DNA from: an uncultured Pirellulales bacterium
Lineage (GTDB): Bacteria; Planctomycetota; Planctomycetia; Pirellulales; Thermoguttaceae
Reading direction: 5' to 3'
NCBI GenBank assembly: GCA_938015445.1
Contig: CALLPE010000050.1
Coordinates: 1 to 64,000, forward strand
DNA: 64,000 nucleotides
Shown here: piece by piece, positions 24,567 through 35,100 of the stretch
Numbering within the stretch: position 1 is the stretch's first letter
Layout: each line of letters opens with the position of its first letter
Notes under the pieces: model-generated
Database searches by the model: none
What the model saw: only the letters and a program-made list of their open reading frames with translations
What the model was told of the DNA's origin: nothing
Translations under genes and position numbers: made by a program

Positions 24567-27500
24567 CTAGGTAGATGGCTGGTCGGCCAAAATGGGATTG
24601 GGATTGCTGACGCGTCCCAGATACGCTGTCCGCGGCCTGAGGTTCAACTCTGTCAGCAGCACGTACGCCCGGCGCGACCGCCGCGCCGCCGATACGGCAC
24701 TTTGAGGATCGGAAAGGTCGCCGAAGATGATCGCCCCGCTCGGACAAACCTGCTGGCAGGCGGTCTGCACGGCGCCGTCGGGAATCATCATTTGTCCGCG
24801 GCTTTTGGCCTCGATCTTCGCCGCTTGGATACGTTGCACGCAGTAGGTGCATTTTTCCATCACCCCACGCGACCGAACAGTCACTTGCGGATTGTGCGCC
24901 ATTTTGAGGACCTCGTGATCGGGGTCCTCGAAGTGTTTGTGATAGTTGAAGAAATTGAATCGCCGTACCTTGAAAGGACAGTTGTTCGAGCAGTACCGAG
25001 TTCCGACGCAGCGGTTGTAAACCATGTCGTTCAGCCCTTCGCGGCTGTGGACGGTAGCAGCCACGGGGCAAACTTGCTCGCACGGGGCCAGCTCGCAGTG
25101 CATACAAGGCACCGGTTGCACGAGGATGAGCGGATTGTTGGGCTGGCCAACGAAATACCGGTCGATGCGGAGCCAGTGCATTTCTCGGCGCCGCAACACT
25201 TGCTCCTTGCCGACGACTGGTATGTTGTTCTCCGCCTGGCAGGCGATGATGCATGCGCCACAACCGGTGCACTTATTAAGGTCGATGACCATTCCCCAGC
25301 GCGGCGTGCCAAGCTGTGGCTCTTGCCATAGCGAAGCCGCTGGCTCGTGGTCCGCTGTTGCATCGCCCGACTGCCGCGACTGGCTGTCCAAGTAATTCGC
25401 CAGCGTCGTCTGGCGGACCAGGTCCTTGGCCCATTTCTGCTGAGTCTTTGTTCCCAGCGCGTCGATAGGAAAATGGTCTTGCGTTGTGGCCAGCGGTTCC
25501 ACGGCGGCAAGGGGCTGAAGCGACAAGCCGTCGTCGAAGTAGGGGGCACGGCTGGTACGCAGGAAATAGCTATTAGCACCAACCGATGGTCTGTCACATG
25601 CTTCGCAGCCGCCTACCTTACCGGCGGACGAACGCCCGTACCCCAAAGCAACGGCTACCGAGTCGTCGGCTTGTCCGGGCAGCACCATAGCCGGCAGTCC
25701 CCACTGGCGGCCTTGGTAGCTGAGCATCACCAGCGTCCCGGTCGAAACACCCAGCTTGGCGGCAGTGGCCGGACTTATCAGTGCAGCGCTACCCCAAGTG
25801 AGTTTAGTAATCGGGTCAGGCAGTTCTTGCAGCCAGGCATTATTGGCGAAACGGCCGTCGAAGAGGCGATAATCGGGGCGAAAGACTATTTCCAGCCCCG
25901 GGCGGTCAAAGGAGCCATCTTCGGCTTGCATTGGAGGGGGTGTGGGCCGGCGGCGAAACTCGGCGTCCTTTGGGTGCGGTTGGGTCACAACTATCAACCC
26001 ATCGTGTACCGCCTGGCGCCACGAGGCTTCGCCGGCCGTGGGCTGGAAGCGGCGCTGGAACTCCGCCTTTACCAGTTCGCGGCCCGAAGCATCTGCCTCC
26101 CCCAGTATCATCGCCAGCAGTTCGATGGCCGACTTTCCTCCCCACAGCGGTTCGATGGTCGGCTGGATAATGCGGTAGATGCCATCGAAGCCCGTGGTAT
26201 CGCCCCACGATTCCAGAAAGTGGCTTTGCGGCAAATGCCATGTACAGAGCCGTGAAGTTTCATCCCGATACAGGCTCAAGTGTATCGAGGTGGGCGTATT
26301 TTCCAGCGCTTTGCGAAACTCGAGGTCCACCGGTGCGTTGTACACCGGATTTCCGCCGAGAATCAGCAGCGTGCCGACCTTGCCTGAGTGCATCTCGGAC
26401 ACCAGCTCGCCGATGGGGCGCACCTGACCTGTCGTTTCCGCCTCCTCGGCGCGGTGGTACCAGAAGGTTTGACCGAATGTCCCGAACTGCTCGTTCAGTG
26501 CCGCTACGTACTGGCTGACGGACTGATGTCCCGGACCTACCGCTATCACGCACTTGCCGGCGTGGCTGCGCAAGTCATCTAGCACAGCGTGTAGGAATCG
26601 CTCTGTCGGGTCCTCGTGCGATTGCCATAGCGCCGAGCGGTTTTGCCCGGCGGAAGCGGCGCGCTGTGCTTCGGCGTACAGCCGACGAGCGAACTGCTGC
26701 ACCAGGCCGCTGCGCAGGGGTAAGCGATGGTCAGCCACGATGCCCGTTATCGTCGGCGAACTTTCCACCGCGTACAGCCGACACATCGAGCCGCGGTCGG
26801 GGTCGCGCCGTTGGGCGAAGTCGCGGGCATACCGAAGGGCCATCGGATGCATTCCTAGCAGGTCCGCGTCGAGGCACAGCACCACGTCGGCTTTGTCCAG
26901 GCCGTAATGCACCCGCGGCGCGCTTTGCTGCCAGGCGATCGGTTCGTACTCGTGCCATGCGGCCTTAGGAAATGCTGCCAGCAGCCGACGTCGCAGCGCG
27001 GCCAGGGTGGGCGAACTGCTGGCCTCGCTCAATACCCTAAACCCTTCTCCGCCGGTCTTGCGCAGTTCGCCGAAGTGGACCTGAGCGAACTGGCCGAAAT
27101 CATCCCAACTCCGCGCCAATTCCTGCAAGCCGTGCCGCCAATACACGTTTTTGCTCCGGTCGGGGTCGTAAAGCCCCAATACGGCTGCTTGGGCATATAC
27201 GTGGGTCGCTCCCAGGCTGGCGGGGTCCTTGGGATTACCCTCGACTTTGATCGGGCGTCCGTCCACACACGTGACCAACAGACCCCATGCCGCACCGGCC
27301 AGCTCCATGGTGGTGGCAAAACGCTGCGGCTCGCCAGGGGGGTGATCGGTTGTCTGCTGGGCGGCTGGCAGCAGCTCCCGCTTCTGCCACCGGCAACTGG
27401 AAATTCCCGCCAGCGCCAGCGAAGCTCCCATAAGCTCTAGCCAGCGGCGGCGATTCAACTGGCTCGAGTATGGAGGCAGCATTGCAGAACCATCAGCCAC

Positions 27501-27620
27501 GGTGAGAACATCATCCGCGGTCCAATGGGATGAAAGGGGGCTGGCGTCGTTAGCCGCGCCCAACTGCCCGTGGCTGCATAACTCGGTTTGTCGCACGGAC
27601 GGATGGTTTAACGATGACAT
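24567..27620 (-). CDS. actB: Alternative complex III subunit ActB (molybdopterin-like plus iron-sulfur domains)
   Basis: 1017 aa from the ATG at 27620, which overlaps the actA end by 13 bases. A Tat-like signal ([17 protein letters not shown]) precedes a large domain of the molybdopterin oxidoreductase fold. That domain lacks the N-terminal cysteine cluster and, as in known ACIII, probably binds no cofactor. The C-terminal third is a ferredoxin-like module: [35 protein letters not shown] (one ligand position is Thr, as expected for a 3Fe-4S site), and CTYC with ACQQVC. These clusters pass electrons from quinol toward the haems of ActA and ActE on the periplasmic side. Confidence 0.94.
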   Translation of the reverse strand: MSSLNHPSVRQTELCSHGQLGAANDASPLSSHWTADDVLTVADGSAMLPPYSSQLNRRRWLELMGASLALAGISSCRWQKRELLPAAQQTTDHPPGEPQRFATTMELAGAAWGLLVTCVDGRPIKVEGNPKDPASLGATHVYAQAAVLGLYDPDRSKNVYWRHGLQELARSWDDFGQFAQVHFGELRKTGGEGFRVLSEASSSPTLAALRRRLLAAFPKAAWHEYEPIAWQQSAPRVHYGLDKADVVLCLDADLLGMHPMALRYARDFAQRRDPDRGSMCRLYAVESSPTITGIVADHRLPLRSGLVQQFARRLYAEAQRAASAGQNRSALWQSHEDPTERFLHAVLDDLRSHAGKCVIAVGPGHQSVSQYVAALNEQFGTFGQTFWYHRAEEAETTGQVRPIGELVSEMHSGKVGTLLILGGNPVYNAPVDLEFRKALENTPTSIHLSLYRDETSRLCTWHLPQSHFLESWGDTTGFDGIYRIIQPTIEPLWGGKSAIELLAMILGEADASGRELVKAEFQRRFQPTAGEASWRQAVHDGLIVVTQPHPKDAEFRRRPTPPPMQAEDGSFDRPGLEIVFRPDYRLFDGRFANNAWLQELPDPITKLTWGSAALISPATAAKLGVSTGTLVMLSYQGRQWGLPAMVLPGQADDSVAVALGYGRSSAGKVGGCEACDRPSVGANSYFLRTSRAPYFDDGLSLQPLAAVEPLATTQDHFPIDALGTKTQQKWAKDLVRQTTLANYLDSQSRQSGDATADHEPAASLWQEPQLGTPRWGMVIDLNKCTGCGACIIACQAENNIPVVGKEQVLRRREMHWLRIDRYFVGQPNNPLILVQPVPCMHCELAPCEQVCPVAATVHSREGLNDMVYNRCVGTRYCSNNCPFKVRRFNFFNYHKHFEDPDHEVLKMAHNPQVTVRSRGVMEKCTYCVQRIQAAKIEAKSRGQMMIPDGAVQTACQQVCPSGAIIFGDLSDPQSAVSAARRSRRAYVLLTELNLRPRTAYLGRVSNPNPILADQPST

Positions 27621-28264
27621 GTCGAACAATCAGTGGACGGTTGGATGTTATTCTGCTGGCGGAGCCGTCGGCCCAGAACCGCCGGCGGCTCGTTGGATAT
27701 CCAATCCATGGTCGTAATGAATTGTTTGGGGCGCAAGTGCGGCTCTGGGTTGCGATGGCACTCCAAGCACCAGGCCATGCTGAGGCGCTCGACTTGCATC
27801 ACTTGCTCCATGGTGTCTACTCGGCCGTGGCAGGAAACGCATCCCACGCCTCGCCCAACGTGCGCCCGGTGGTCGAAATACACGTAATCGGGCAGGTCGT
27901 GTACCTTCACCCAGCGAATCGGATCGCCGCTGGAGAAGCTCTTTTGAACCGCCAACAGTTTTTCGCTTTCGGGTGCGATTCGGGCGTGGCAATTCATGCA
28001 CACTGCCGTGGACGGCACTGCGACAAACGCGGCGGTTTCCACCGTGGTATGACAGAAGCGGCAATCCAGACCCAGCTCACCAGCGTGCAGCAAGTGACTA
28101 TATTCCACCGGTTGGCGGGGCGAGTAACCCACGTCGGTCGTTCGCGGCGAACCCGCATAATAGATCATTCCCACCGCGTAGAGCGGTGCCACTAGTAGCA
28201 ACACCGCTGCTAACGGTCGGATACGATCTAGCCATCCGGGCAATTGCAAGCGTTTTGCTGTCAT
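27608..28264 (-). CDS. actA: Alternative complex III subunit ActA, pentahaem cytochrome c
   Basis: 218 aa. One N-terminal membrane anchor (about residues 15-38) is followed by a periplasmic domain with five haem attachment motifs: CRFCH, CMNCH, CVSCH, CLECH and CSTCH, the last almost at the C-terminus. This matches the pentahaem ActA of ACIII. It is the first gene of the respiratory operon. ATG at 28264; no strong ribosome binding site is visible. Confidence 0.95.
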   Translation of the reverse strand: MTAKRLQLPGWLDRIRPLAAVLLLVAPLYAVGMIYYAGSPRTTDVGYSPRQPVEYSHLLHAGELGLDCRFCHTTVETAAFVAVPSTAVCMNCHARIAPESEKLLAVQKSFSSGDPIRWVKVHDLPDYVYFDHRAHVGRGVGCVSCHGRVDTMEQVMQVERLSMAWCLECHRNPEPHLRPKQFITTMDWISNEPPAVLGRRLRQQNNIQPSTDCSTCHR

Positions 28265-28927
28265 GGAAGCAAAGGCTGATCATGGATTGGGGGTTCCGTC
28301 CCCACCCGACTACCGAAAAGGGGCCGACATAACCTCATCTGCGACTTTCAGGCGCCCCAAATCATGCCAATTCTATTCGTTCGGTCAAGTATAGAGTCGG
28401 TTCTTGCCGTGTTTAAGCGGCCGAACCGCTTGCAACGTCGGCCAATGCCGCAGAGTACCTGAGCACTCCGGAGCCAGCAGCACGACCGACGGGCAACATC
28501 AACCGGCGACTGCTATTACAATTTGGAATCATGTGGCTTTATGCCGGTAAACAAACTACCCGAGGGCTCATTAAGGCTCATTAAAAATTACCCGGGGGAT
28601 TCATTGGTTTAATTGAACTTCTGTTGCCTGATTTATGGGGGCCGAACTTCCGTGGCTTTGTTGTGGTAAGCGCAGTTCTGTAACTTTGTCGCGTTGATCA
28701 CATTCTGTATCTGTGTGGCAGTGACCCAACTCTTCCGGCTTTGTTGCACTAACAAGGCACTTGGCGCGGTAACGCAGTAACCAAGACCATGAATTGCTAT
28801 TGTTTGTGTTGCAGGAGGTTATGTAAAATACCGCCACAAAAGCAGTGTCCCCGGAATCGTGGAAAGAACCACCGGGGGGCCGTAGCTTAGGCAGCCCTAC
28901 TTCCCTCACACTACAGGCCGCGGCGTC
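28265..28927. other. Divergent intergenic region between actA and first glycosyltransferase
   Basis: These 663 bases must hold the promoter of the respiratory operon (minus) and perhaps that of the glycosyltransferase genes (plus). On the minus strand TATACT at 28393-28388 could be a -10 box, with only a poor -35. The right half is rich in short degenerate repeats. No gene is convincing. Confidence 0.5.
28557..28606. repeat. Short tandem repeats: ggctcattaa x2 within a larger imperfect repeat
   Basis: ggctcattaa is repeated without a gap (28565-28574 and 28575-28584). A larger imperfect copy of tacccgagggctcatt starts at 28557 and recurs at 28589. Confidence 0.7.
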
Positions 28928-29917
28928 ATGGAAGACGCGACCATCGTGTTGGCGGTGCACAACGGCACGGAGTTTCTGGAGCCGTTTGTTGCCAGTCTCA
29001 GGCGGCAGACGGTGCCGAGCTGGCGGTTGCTGGTCCGCGACGACGCCTCGACCGACGGCACCGGCGAGCTGGTCGCCCGGCTGGCGCGCGAGGACCGGCG
29101 AATCTGCCTATTGGAAAGCGACCGCCGCCGCTTGGGCGCCCTGGGGAGCTTCAGTTGGTTGTTACAGCGGGCGTACGACGGCGGGGCGAAATACGTCTTT
29201 CCGGCCGATTGCGACGACATCTGGCATCCGCAAAAACTGGAACTGCAACTGGCCGAGCTTCGCCGCGCCGAGCGCTCGGAGCATGGATGCCGCCCCGCGC
29301 TGGCTTACAGCGACCTGACGGTGGTGAACCGGCAGTTGCAAGTGGTTTCCGAATCGTTCTTCCGTTGTTCGCGCTTACGGCACGGACCGGCGCAGGCGTT
29401 CGAGACCTTGCTGGGCAGGTCGTTCGTGCTGGGCTGTGCCTGTGCCGTCAATCGCCGATTGCTCGAGTTCGCTTTGCCCATCCCACAATGCGTTCCCATG
29501 CATGATTGGTGGCTTGCGCTGTGCGCTGCGGCGATTGGCCAGATAGTAGAAATCTCGCAGCCGCTGGTGCAGTACCGGCGACACGGAGGGAACGATAGTG
29601 GGCCGGCCTCGTTTTGGGGCGGCTTCAATCCGCTGAGGCATTCCTGGCGTACCCGCTGGCAAAAGGGCTTCAGCAGCTTTTGTCGCGCGTTGGCGCAAGC
29701 CCATGCACTGCAACAGCGGTTAGCCGAGCGCCGGTGGCCGTGTAACCCAGGAGTAATGGAAATGCTGCAACAATACTGCGATTTGTTCGCCGATTCCCGC
29801 TCGCGGTTGCGGGCGGTTTACGAGCTTTACCGCCGCGGTATGCCGCATATCGACCTGCCGCGTCGGCTGATCTACTACCTGTGCGTGCTCAGCCTTGACC
29901 GTCGGAGAGCCGCATAA
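28928..29917 (+). CDS. Family 2 glycosyltransferase
   Basis: 329 aa. The GT-A fold starts at ATIVLAVHNGTEFLEPFVASL, with VRDDASTDGT as the nucleotide-binding strand and PADCDDIWHPQKLE as the DxD-type metal site (about residues 96-102). MHDWWLALCAAAIG and QYRRHGGN are typical of the rhamnosyltransferase-like group that adds sugars to surface polysaccharides. It is paired with a second, similar gene 34 nt downstream. Ribosome binding site weak; ATG at 28928. Confidence 0.87.
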   Translation: MEDATIVLAVHNGTEFLEPFVASLRRQTVPSWRLLVRDDASTDGTGELVARLAREDRRICLLESDRRRLGALGSFSWLLQRAYDGGAKYVFPADCDDIWHPQKLELQLAELRRAERSEHGCRPALAYSDLTVVNRQLQVVSESFFRCSRLRHGPAQAFETLLGRSFVLGCACAVNRRLLEFALPIPQCVPMHDWWLALCAAAIGQIVEISQPLVQYRRHGGNDSGPASFWGGFNPLRHSWRTRWQKGFSSFCRALAQAHALQQRLAERRWPCNPGVMEMLQQYCDLFADSRSRLRAVYELYRRGMPHIDLPRRLIYYLCVLSLDRRRAA

Positions 29918-29951
29918 AGGTGCCCGTCCAGCTCGACCATCGGAAATCTGG

Positions 29952-30959
29952 ATGAAGGTGCGCGTTTTGCACAACCGCCAGAAAGCTGCACTAAGACCAG
30001 CAAATGCCGTGTCAGATGAATTGCCCACAGTGGACGTACTGATGTCCACTTACAACGGCGCCGATTTTTTGCCCGCGCAACTCGATTCGATACTCGCTCA
30101 ATCGGGCGCGCGGTTGCGGTTGTTGGTTCGCGACGACGGGTCGCAAGACCACACTTGCGCTCTGCTCCAACAATACGCCAAGCGACATCCGCACACGATC
30201 GAACTGCTCGCCGACGGACAGCACCTAGGCACATCCGCCAGTTTTGGCCGCTTGCTGGTTGCCGCCAGCGCACCGTACGTGATGTTTTCCGACCAAGACG
30301 ACGTGTGGCTGCCCGGCAAAGTCGAACTTCTGCTCAGCCGGATGCGCCGGGCAGAAGCTGAGCACGGGCCGGACTGTCCGCTGCTAGTCCATAGCGACCT
30401 ATGCGTTGTGGATCGCAATGGGCGGTTGCTAGGCGGTTCGTTTTGGAAGTACCAGAACATCGACCCCATCGGCGGCAGCTCGCTGAACCGACTGTTGGTC
30501 CAGAACGTGGCCACCGGCTGCGCGATGATGATGAACCGTTCCCTTGCCCAGCTTGCCTCGCCTGTTCCTCCACAGGCGATCGTACACGACTGGTGGTTAG
30601 CGCTGGTGGCCGCCGCATTGGGTCGAATCATCTGCATTACCGCACCAACCGTGCTGTACCGCCAGCACGGCGGAAACCAGATTGGTGCTGTTCGCTGGGA
30701 TGCTGCACACCTGGTGCGCAAAGCGACAACTGCTTTCGACCGCCGGCCAGTGGCCGAAAACATGCGCCGTGCAGCGGCACAGGCGCAAGCCCTGTTGCAG
30801 CGCTATGGGCCGCAGCTTTCGCCCCAGCAGCATTCAGCGGTTGCCGCTTTCGCCGCCATACCCACTGCCGGTTTTCTCCGCCGCCGCATGCACATCGCCC
30901 GATACGGCTTTCTCCGTACCGGCTGGATACGCAATTTGGCGCTGTTGGCAAGGGTATAA
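29952..30959 (+). CDS. Family 2 glycosyltransferase
   Basis: 335 aa from the ATG at 29952; the frame is open back to 29895, which would overlap the previous gene. Motifs are TVDVLMSTYNGADFLPAQLD, VRDDGSQDHT and FSDQDDVWLPGKVE, the last holding the DxD-like site, with VHDWWLALVAAALG and YRQHGGN later. It is clearly a paralogue of the gene before it, and the two probably add consecutive sugars to the same cell-surface glycan. Confidence 0.87.
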   Translation: MKVRVLHNRQKAALRPANAVSDELPTVDVLMSTYNGADFLPAQLDSILAQSGARLRLLVRDDGSQDHTCALLQQYAKRHPHTIELLADGQHLGTSASFGRLLVAASAPYVMFSDQDDVWLPGKVELLLSRMRRAEAEHGPDCPLLVHSDLCVVDRNGRLLGGSFWKYQNIDPIGGSSLNRLLVQNVATGCAMMMNRSLAQLASPVPPQAIVHDWWLALVAAALGRIICITAPTVLYRQHGGNQIGAVRWDAAHLVRKATTAFDRRPVAENMRRAAAQAQALLQRYGPQLSPQQHSAVAAFAAIPTAGFLRRRMHIARYGFLRTGWIRNLALLARV

Positions 30960-30990
30960 GCGGCGGTACTGTTGTCAGGAGACTGAGACG

Positions 30991-32112
30991 ATGAAGATCG
31001 GTCTGACTATTGCTGCACTACCGGGCGCCACCGACTATACCAACTCTTATACTTTGGCGGCTATTAGCGCGTGGGTAAAGCGGTCCATCCCGGGGGTCGA
31101 AGTGCTGTACTCGGTGGAGTTGGACACGCTGCTGAGCTGCGACGAAGTGTGGTGTACTGCAACAAGCGACGCCTGGGATATTGTAAACAAACTGGGCCGT
31201 GAAGTGTCGCGGGCCGGAAAACGGTTCGTCGTTGGCGGCCATCATGCTACCGCGCTACCGCAAACCCTGCGTTACGGCGAGGCCCATCGAGGACAATTAG
31301 AACAGTACGTCCATCCCGACGAGCTACCGCTTCCCGACTGGAGCATCTTCACCCAGCAAAAACGGCCGCTGGTTATCACTAGCCGCGGCTGTCCGTACAA
31401 CTGCAACTTCTGTAGCAGCAGCCAATTTTGGCGGGGTTACAAGGCGCGCAGCCCGCGAAAGGTATTGGAAGAACTCTGCTTTCACGCCACCGCGGGAGCT
31501 AGCGACATCGTCATTTTCGACGACTTGTTCATAGCCGACAAACGTCGTTTGCACGCCATCGTGGAGTTGGTCGTCCGCACGGGATTGGACAAAATCGAGT
31601 ACAGTTGTTTGGTGCGGGCGAATCTCATCGACCAGCATACCGTAAATCTGTTGCGGGCGATGAACGTTCGCCACTTGGCGTTCGGCGCCGAAAGCGGCAG
31701 TGATCGCGTGCTGGCGCTTATGAATAAAAGGGCTACCGTGGCCGACAACCAGCGGGCCATAGACATCTTGGCAGCCAATGGCTACCGGCCCACCATCAGT
31801 CTCATCGCCGGTTATCCGGGCGAAACGTTGGAAGACCTTCGGCTCACACAACAGTTTATCGAGCGAAACCGCTCGAAATGCAACATTATAGACGTATACC
31901 CGTGCATTCCGTTTCCTGGCACCAGGCTGTGGGATTGGTTTGTGCGTGCTCGTGGCATCGACATCCATAACTTCGACTGGCGCTCGCTCAATCTCAACCG
32001 GCAGACGATCGACTGGGACAGATATAACTTGCTGACCGATCAGTACAGCAAGAAGCACCTGGTGGAGCTGATCCAGTGGAATGAATCCGAGAAGCTGAAG
32101 GCCGCCGCGTAA
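30991..32112 (+). CDS. Radical SAM protein of the B12-binding-like class
   Basis: 373 aa from the ATG at 30991, with AGGAGA at 30978-30983. An N-terminal Rossmann-like region of about 125 residues resembles a B12-binding domain but lacks the DxHxxG cobalamin ligand, so B12 binding is doubtful. The radical SAM core follows, with the cluster motif CPYNCNFC (about residues 134-141), the FDDLF strand, and AFGAESGSDRVLALMNK. The family does methylations and other radical reactions on many substrates. The placement behind two glycosyltransferases suggests glycan or lipid modification, but no substrate can be named. Confidence 0.85.
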   Translation: MKIGLTIAALPGATDYTNSYTLAAISAWVKRSIPGVEVLYSVELDTLLSCDEVWCTATSDAWDIVNKLGREVSRAGKRFVVGGHHATALPQTLRYGEAHRGQLEQYVHPDELPLPDWSIFTQQKRPLVITSRGCPYNCNFCSSSQFWRGYKARSPRKVLEELCFHATAGASDIVIFDDLFIADKRRLHAIVELVVRTGLDKIEYSCLVRANLIDQHTVNLLRAMNVRHLAFGAESGSDRVLALMNKRATVADNQRAIDILAANGYRPTISLIAGYPGETLEDLRLTQQFIERNRSKCNIIDVYPCIPFPGTRLWDWFVRARGIDIHNFDWRSLNLNRQTIDWDRYNLLTDQYSKKHLVELIQWNESEKLKAAA

Positions 32113-32166
32113 AGCTCCACAGCGCTGTTCGCTGAGCGCCATCTGGCCGCGTGTGCGTCCGACCGG

Positions 32167-35100
32167 TCAGGCTGCCTTGCGTACGTGCTGCTGGCCGATT
32201 ACCGAGCGGCAGAACTCCTCCAGCGGCTTGACCGTCTGGCTCCACCGGAATGGGGCGGCCATGGCGGCAACAGCGGCAGCAGCTTGCTTTTGGCGCGGAC
32301 GGTCTTCTGCGTATTCGAGCAGGGCTTGCTCGATTTGCTTCGGGTCGTCGCTCGGCAATACTATTCCCATGTTATGATTCGCGACCAGCTCGGCAATCTC
32401 ATCCCCGCGATTAATGAGTATTGGCAACCCGGCCCAAAAGTAATCCATGGCTCGGGTGCGCGCCGAAAGGGCCGTTTCTAAATTTGTCCGCTGCAAAATC
32501 ACTCCCAGGTCGCACTCCAACAAGTAATCGCCGCGCTTGGCGTGCGGAATTGGCAATTCATTGAAGAACACCGACTGCTCTTCCGCGCCCAAGTGGCCGC
32601 ATAGTTGCCGGGCTCGGACCGCCGCTGCGTGCGGTTGCTCGTTGGGCCTGCGATACATCGAGAAGAAAAGCTTGATGCGCCGGTTATGCTGGTGTGCTGC
32701 ATGTACTGCGCGGATCAACGGCGTCGGGTCCAGCCAGTCCCAAATCCCCCCGAACCACACGAGCACAAAGTCGTCGGCGCCAATTCCGCGGCGAACCCCT
32801 TTGAGGACTTGCCGCGTTTTCTGCGGCGGTTGGTCTGGAATGCCGAAACGGACTACATCCACCAGATGGCGAAAATCCGGATCAGCAGCGGCCTGCCGTT
32901 TGTCCAGCCGGCCCATCGCCGTCAGCATCCCCAGCCAGTACAGACGCTGCCGCTCGTTGCCGCAAATGAAAAAATCGCCTCGCTGCAAGCACCGGCTCAC
33001 CGCTCTCAAGCCGTGTAGATAAGGATCTTTTTCGGGAAGCGACAGGTTCTCGATGTGCAGCGGGCACACCATGTCGGCTATCAACGGTCGGTCGACATCT
33101 GCCAGCGCCGGATGGGAATCCAGCACCGTCCCTTGCACCATCACAGCGGCATGGTTGCGGGCTAAGCGAAGCTGCTCGTGCGGAGTGTCGGGCAGTTTGA
33201 TGACCGGGAACTCGGCCGGTTCGCAATCTTCGGCAATCGGGCGCGTGCTGGCCAAAGTGACACGCAGCCCGGCGCGGCTCAGTGCATGGGCAATCTCCCA
33301 ATGCCTCATCCCCAGCCCGACCCGCATCGCGCCCAAGCGGTCTGGAGTTACTATCAGCAAGTCTCGCATTCCGTAGCTTACCGGCTTGCTCAGCGTTCCG
33401 GCCTGAGTGTAAATAGCCTCGACGACCAACTGAGCGTCTACTACCGGCTTGCCATTGACGAACATGCCGACATGGCCGCGTGTACGCCGGCCCAAAAGCG
33501 TAACCGCTTCGGCCGGTGAAGCACCGCTGCTATGCAACCGGATGCGGTACTTCTTGCCAGCAGAGTTGGTGACCGGCTGGAAGGTAAACATATTAGTTTG
33601 CCCATCGCCCAGGTTGCACACCGGTTGTGTGCCTTCCCGTAACGTCTGGCCCGCAGCGTCTAACAACGCGAAATGTACCTGCGACTGCCCAAGCTGCTCG
33701 GCGCTGCCTAGGCTCAGCTTCACGCCCACCAAGTCGTTTTCTGGGCAGGTGAATGTCTGTTCGACGATCATCCCGTCAACGAGCTTGCTCAAGGGCAAGC
33801 ACGGCTCAGCCTGCCGTGGCACAGGAGACGACAGCGCTTGGATTTGTTCGAGCCTGATTGCCGGGCTGCCAAAGCGAAGCCGTGCCCACACTTGGTGCCA
33901 TGTTCTAATGGGCCACCGCACCAGGGCGGCTGGCGCGGTTGCCACGCTGCGCAGCACTCGCAGCGCCGGCTGGAGGGCTTTTATCGCCGCCGTAACGGCA
34001 GCCAGCAAATGCTCGGCTTGGTGTAAGATGCGCTTCAGCTGGCTGGCTGCCGCATCGGCTTTTTCCGTCCATTGTTCGACCTTGGGCAAAACTAGCTGCT
34101 CTGCGCGGACTACTGCGCCGGCAAGCTGATCCAGATGCGATTCGTACCGCGCAAGCTTGCTGGCGGCCTGGCCAACGCGCTTTTCCAGCATTGCCACAAG
34201 CTCGTGAATCAGCGCTTCTGCCTTAGGAGGCGGTGAAAGATAATGCCTTGCCGCCAGCTCGGCCAGAAACAGCGCTGGCGCGATACTCTGGCCCGCCGCA
34301 AGCATGGCCACAGCCTTTTCCAGCGTTGCCCGTTCGACTATCTCGGGCGGTGCGGCTGGGCGTCGATTGATCAGGCTGTCGAAAACGAGCAGTGCCTCCT
34401 CGATTTTTCCCTGCCGCGCCAGTGCGATTGCTTCGTGCAACCGGGCATGCTCGGCCAGATTGCCCAAATACAAATTGCCAGGAAGGGACTCCTCCACGCC
34501 GCAGATTCGCGCTGCGACTCGGAATCGCTGCTCGGCACCCGGCAGATCGGCCTGGTGATTCATGGCGAGCATCGCCCGCAGGTACAAATAGCGTCCCAGA
34601 AAGCAGGGCGCTTGCTGCGAGTAGTCGATTAGCGACGTTGAGTGCCAGTCGCGCAAGCTCGCCAGGTCCAGATTGCGCTGGGCCAGATATCGGTCGATTT
34701 GCTCGGCCAACGGCTCGGCCGCGGAATAGTCGCCGTTGTTTATGTAGGACTCGAACAGTCGGTACACTGCCCCCCAATACACCATGTCGTCATGGCCCGA
34801 GTCGCAGCGACTGGCAATCAATGCCTCACAGTAGCGGCGGACGGCCGTATGATCGGCATGGTGCAGGTCGACCGGATAGTCATTGTATGGCACAATCCCT
34901 GGCTGCTTGGCTGCCAGCGCCACCAGGTGCTTTTTGCCCGATCTGCCGCCATGGAAAGTGATTTGAACCTCTTTCGCCCCCTGACGCTCGAGAACACTGC
35001 GCAGTCCCTTTTCAGAATACAGCGTCTTATGATGGCCGGCACTGAATACCTGCTCTACCTCGGCAGGCAGTTCTCCCTGTTGCTGGACGAAATCGGCATT

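Noticed and set aside
28875-28927. tRNA-like start (ggggccgtagcttag)
   Set aside because: No anticodon arm, T arm or closing acceptor stem follows.
28601-28960. 119-aa minus-strand open frame
   Set aside because: Composition is not protein-like and it overlaps the start of the glycosyltransferase gene.
30682-30990. Upstream extension of the radical SAM frame
   Set aside because: It lies inside the second glycosyltransferase; AGGAGA precedes the ATG at 30991.
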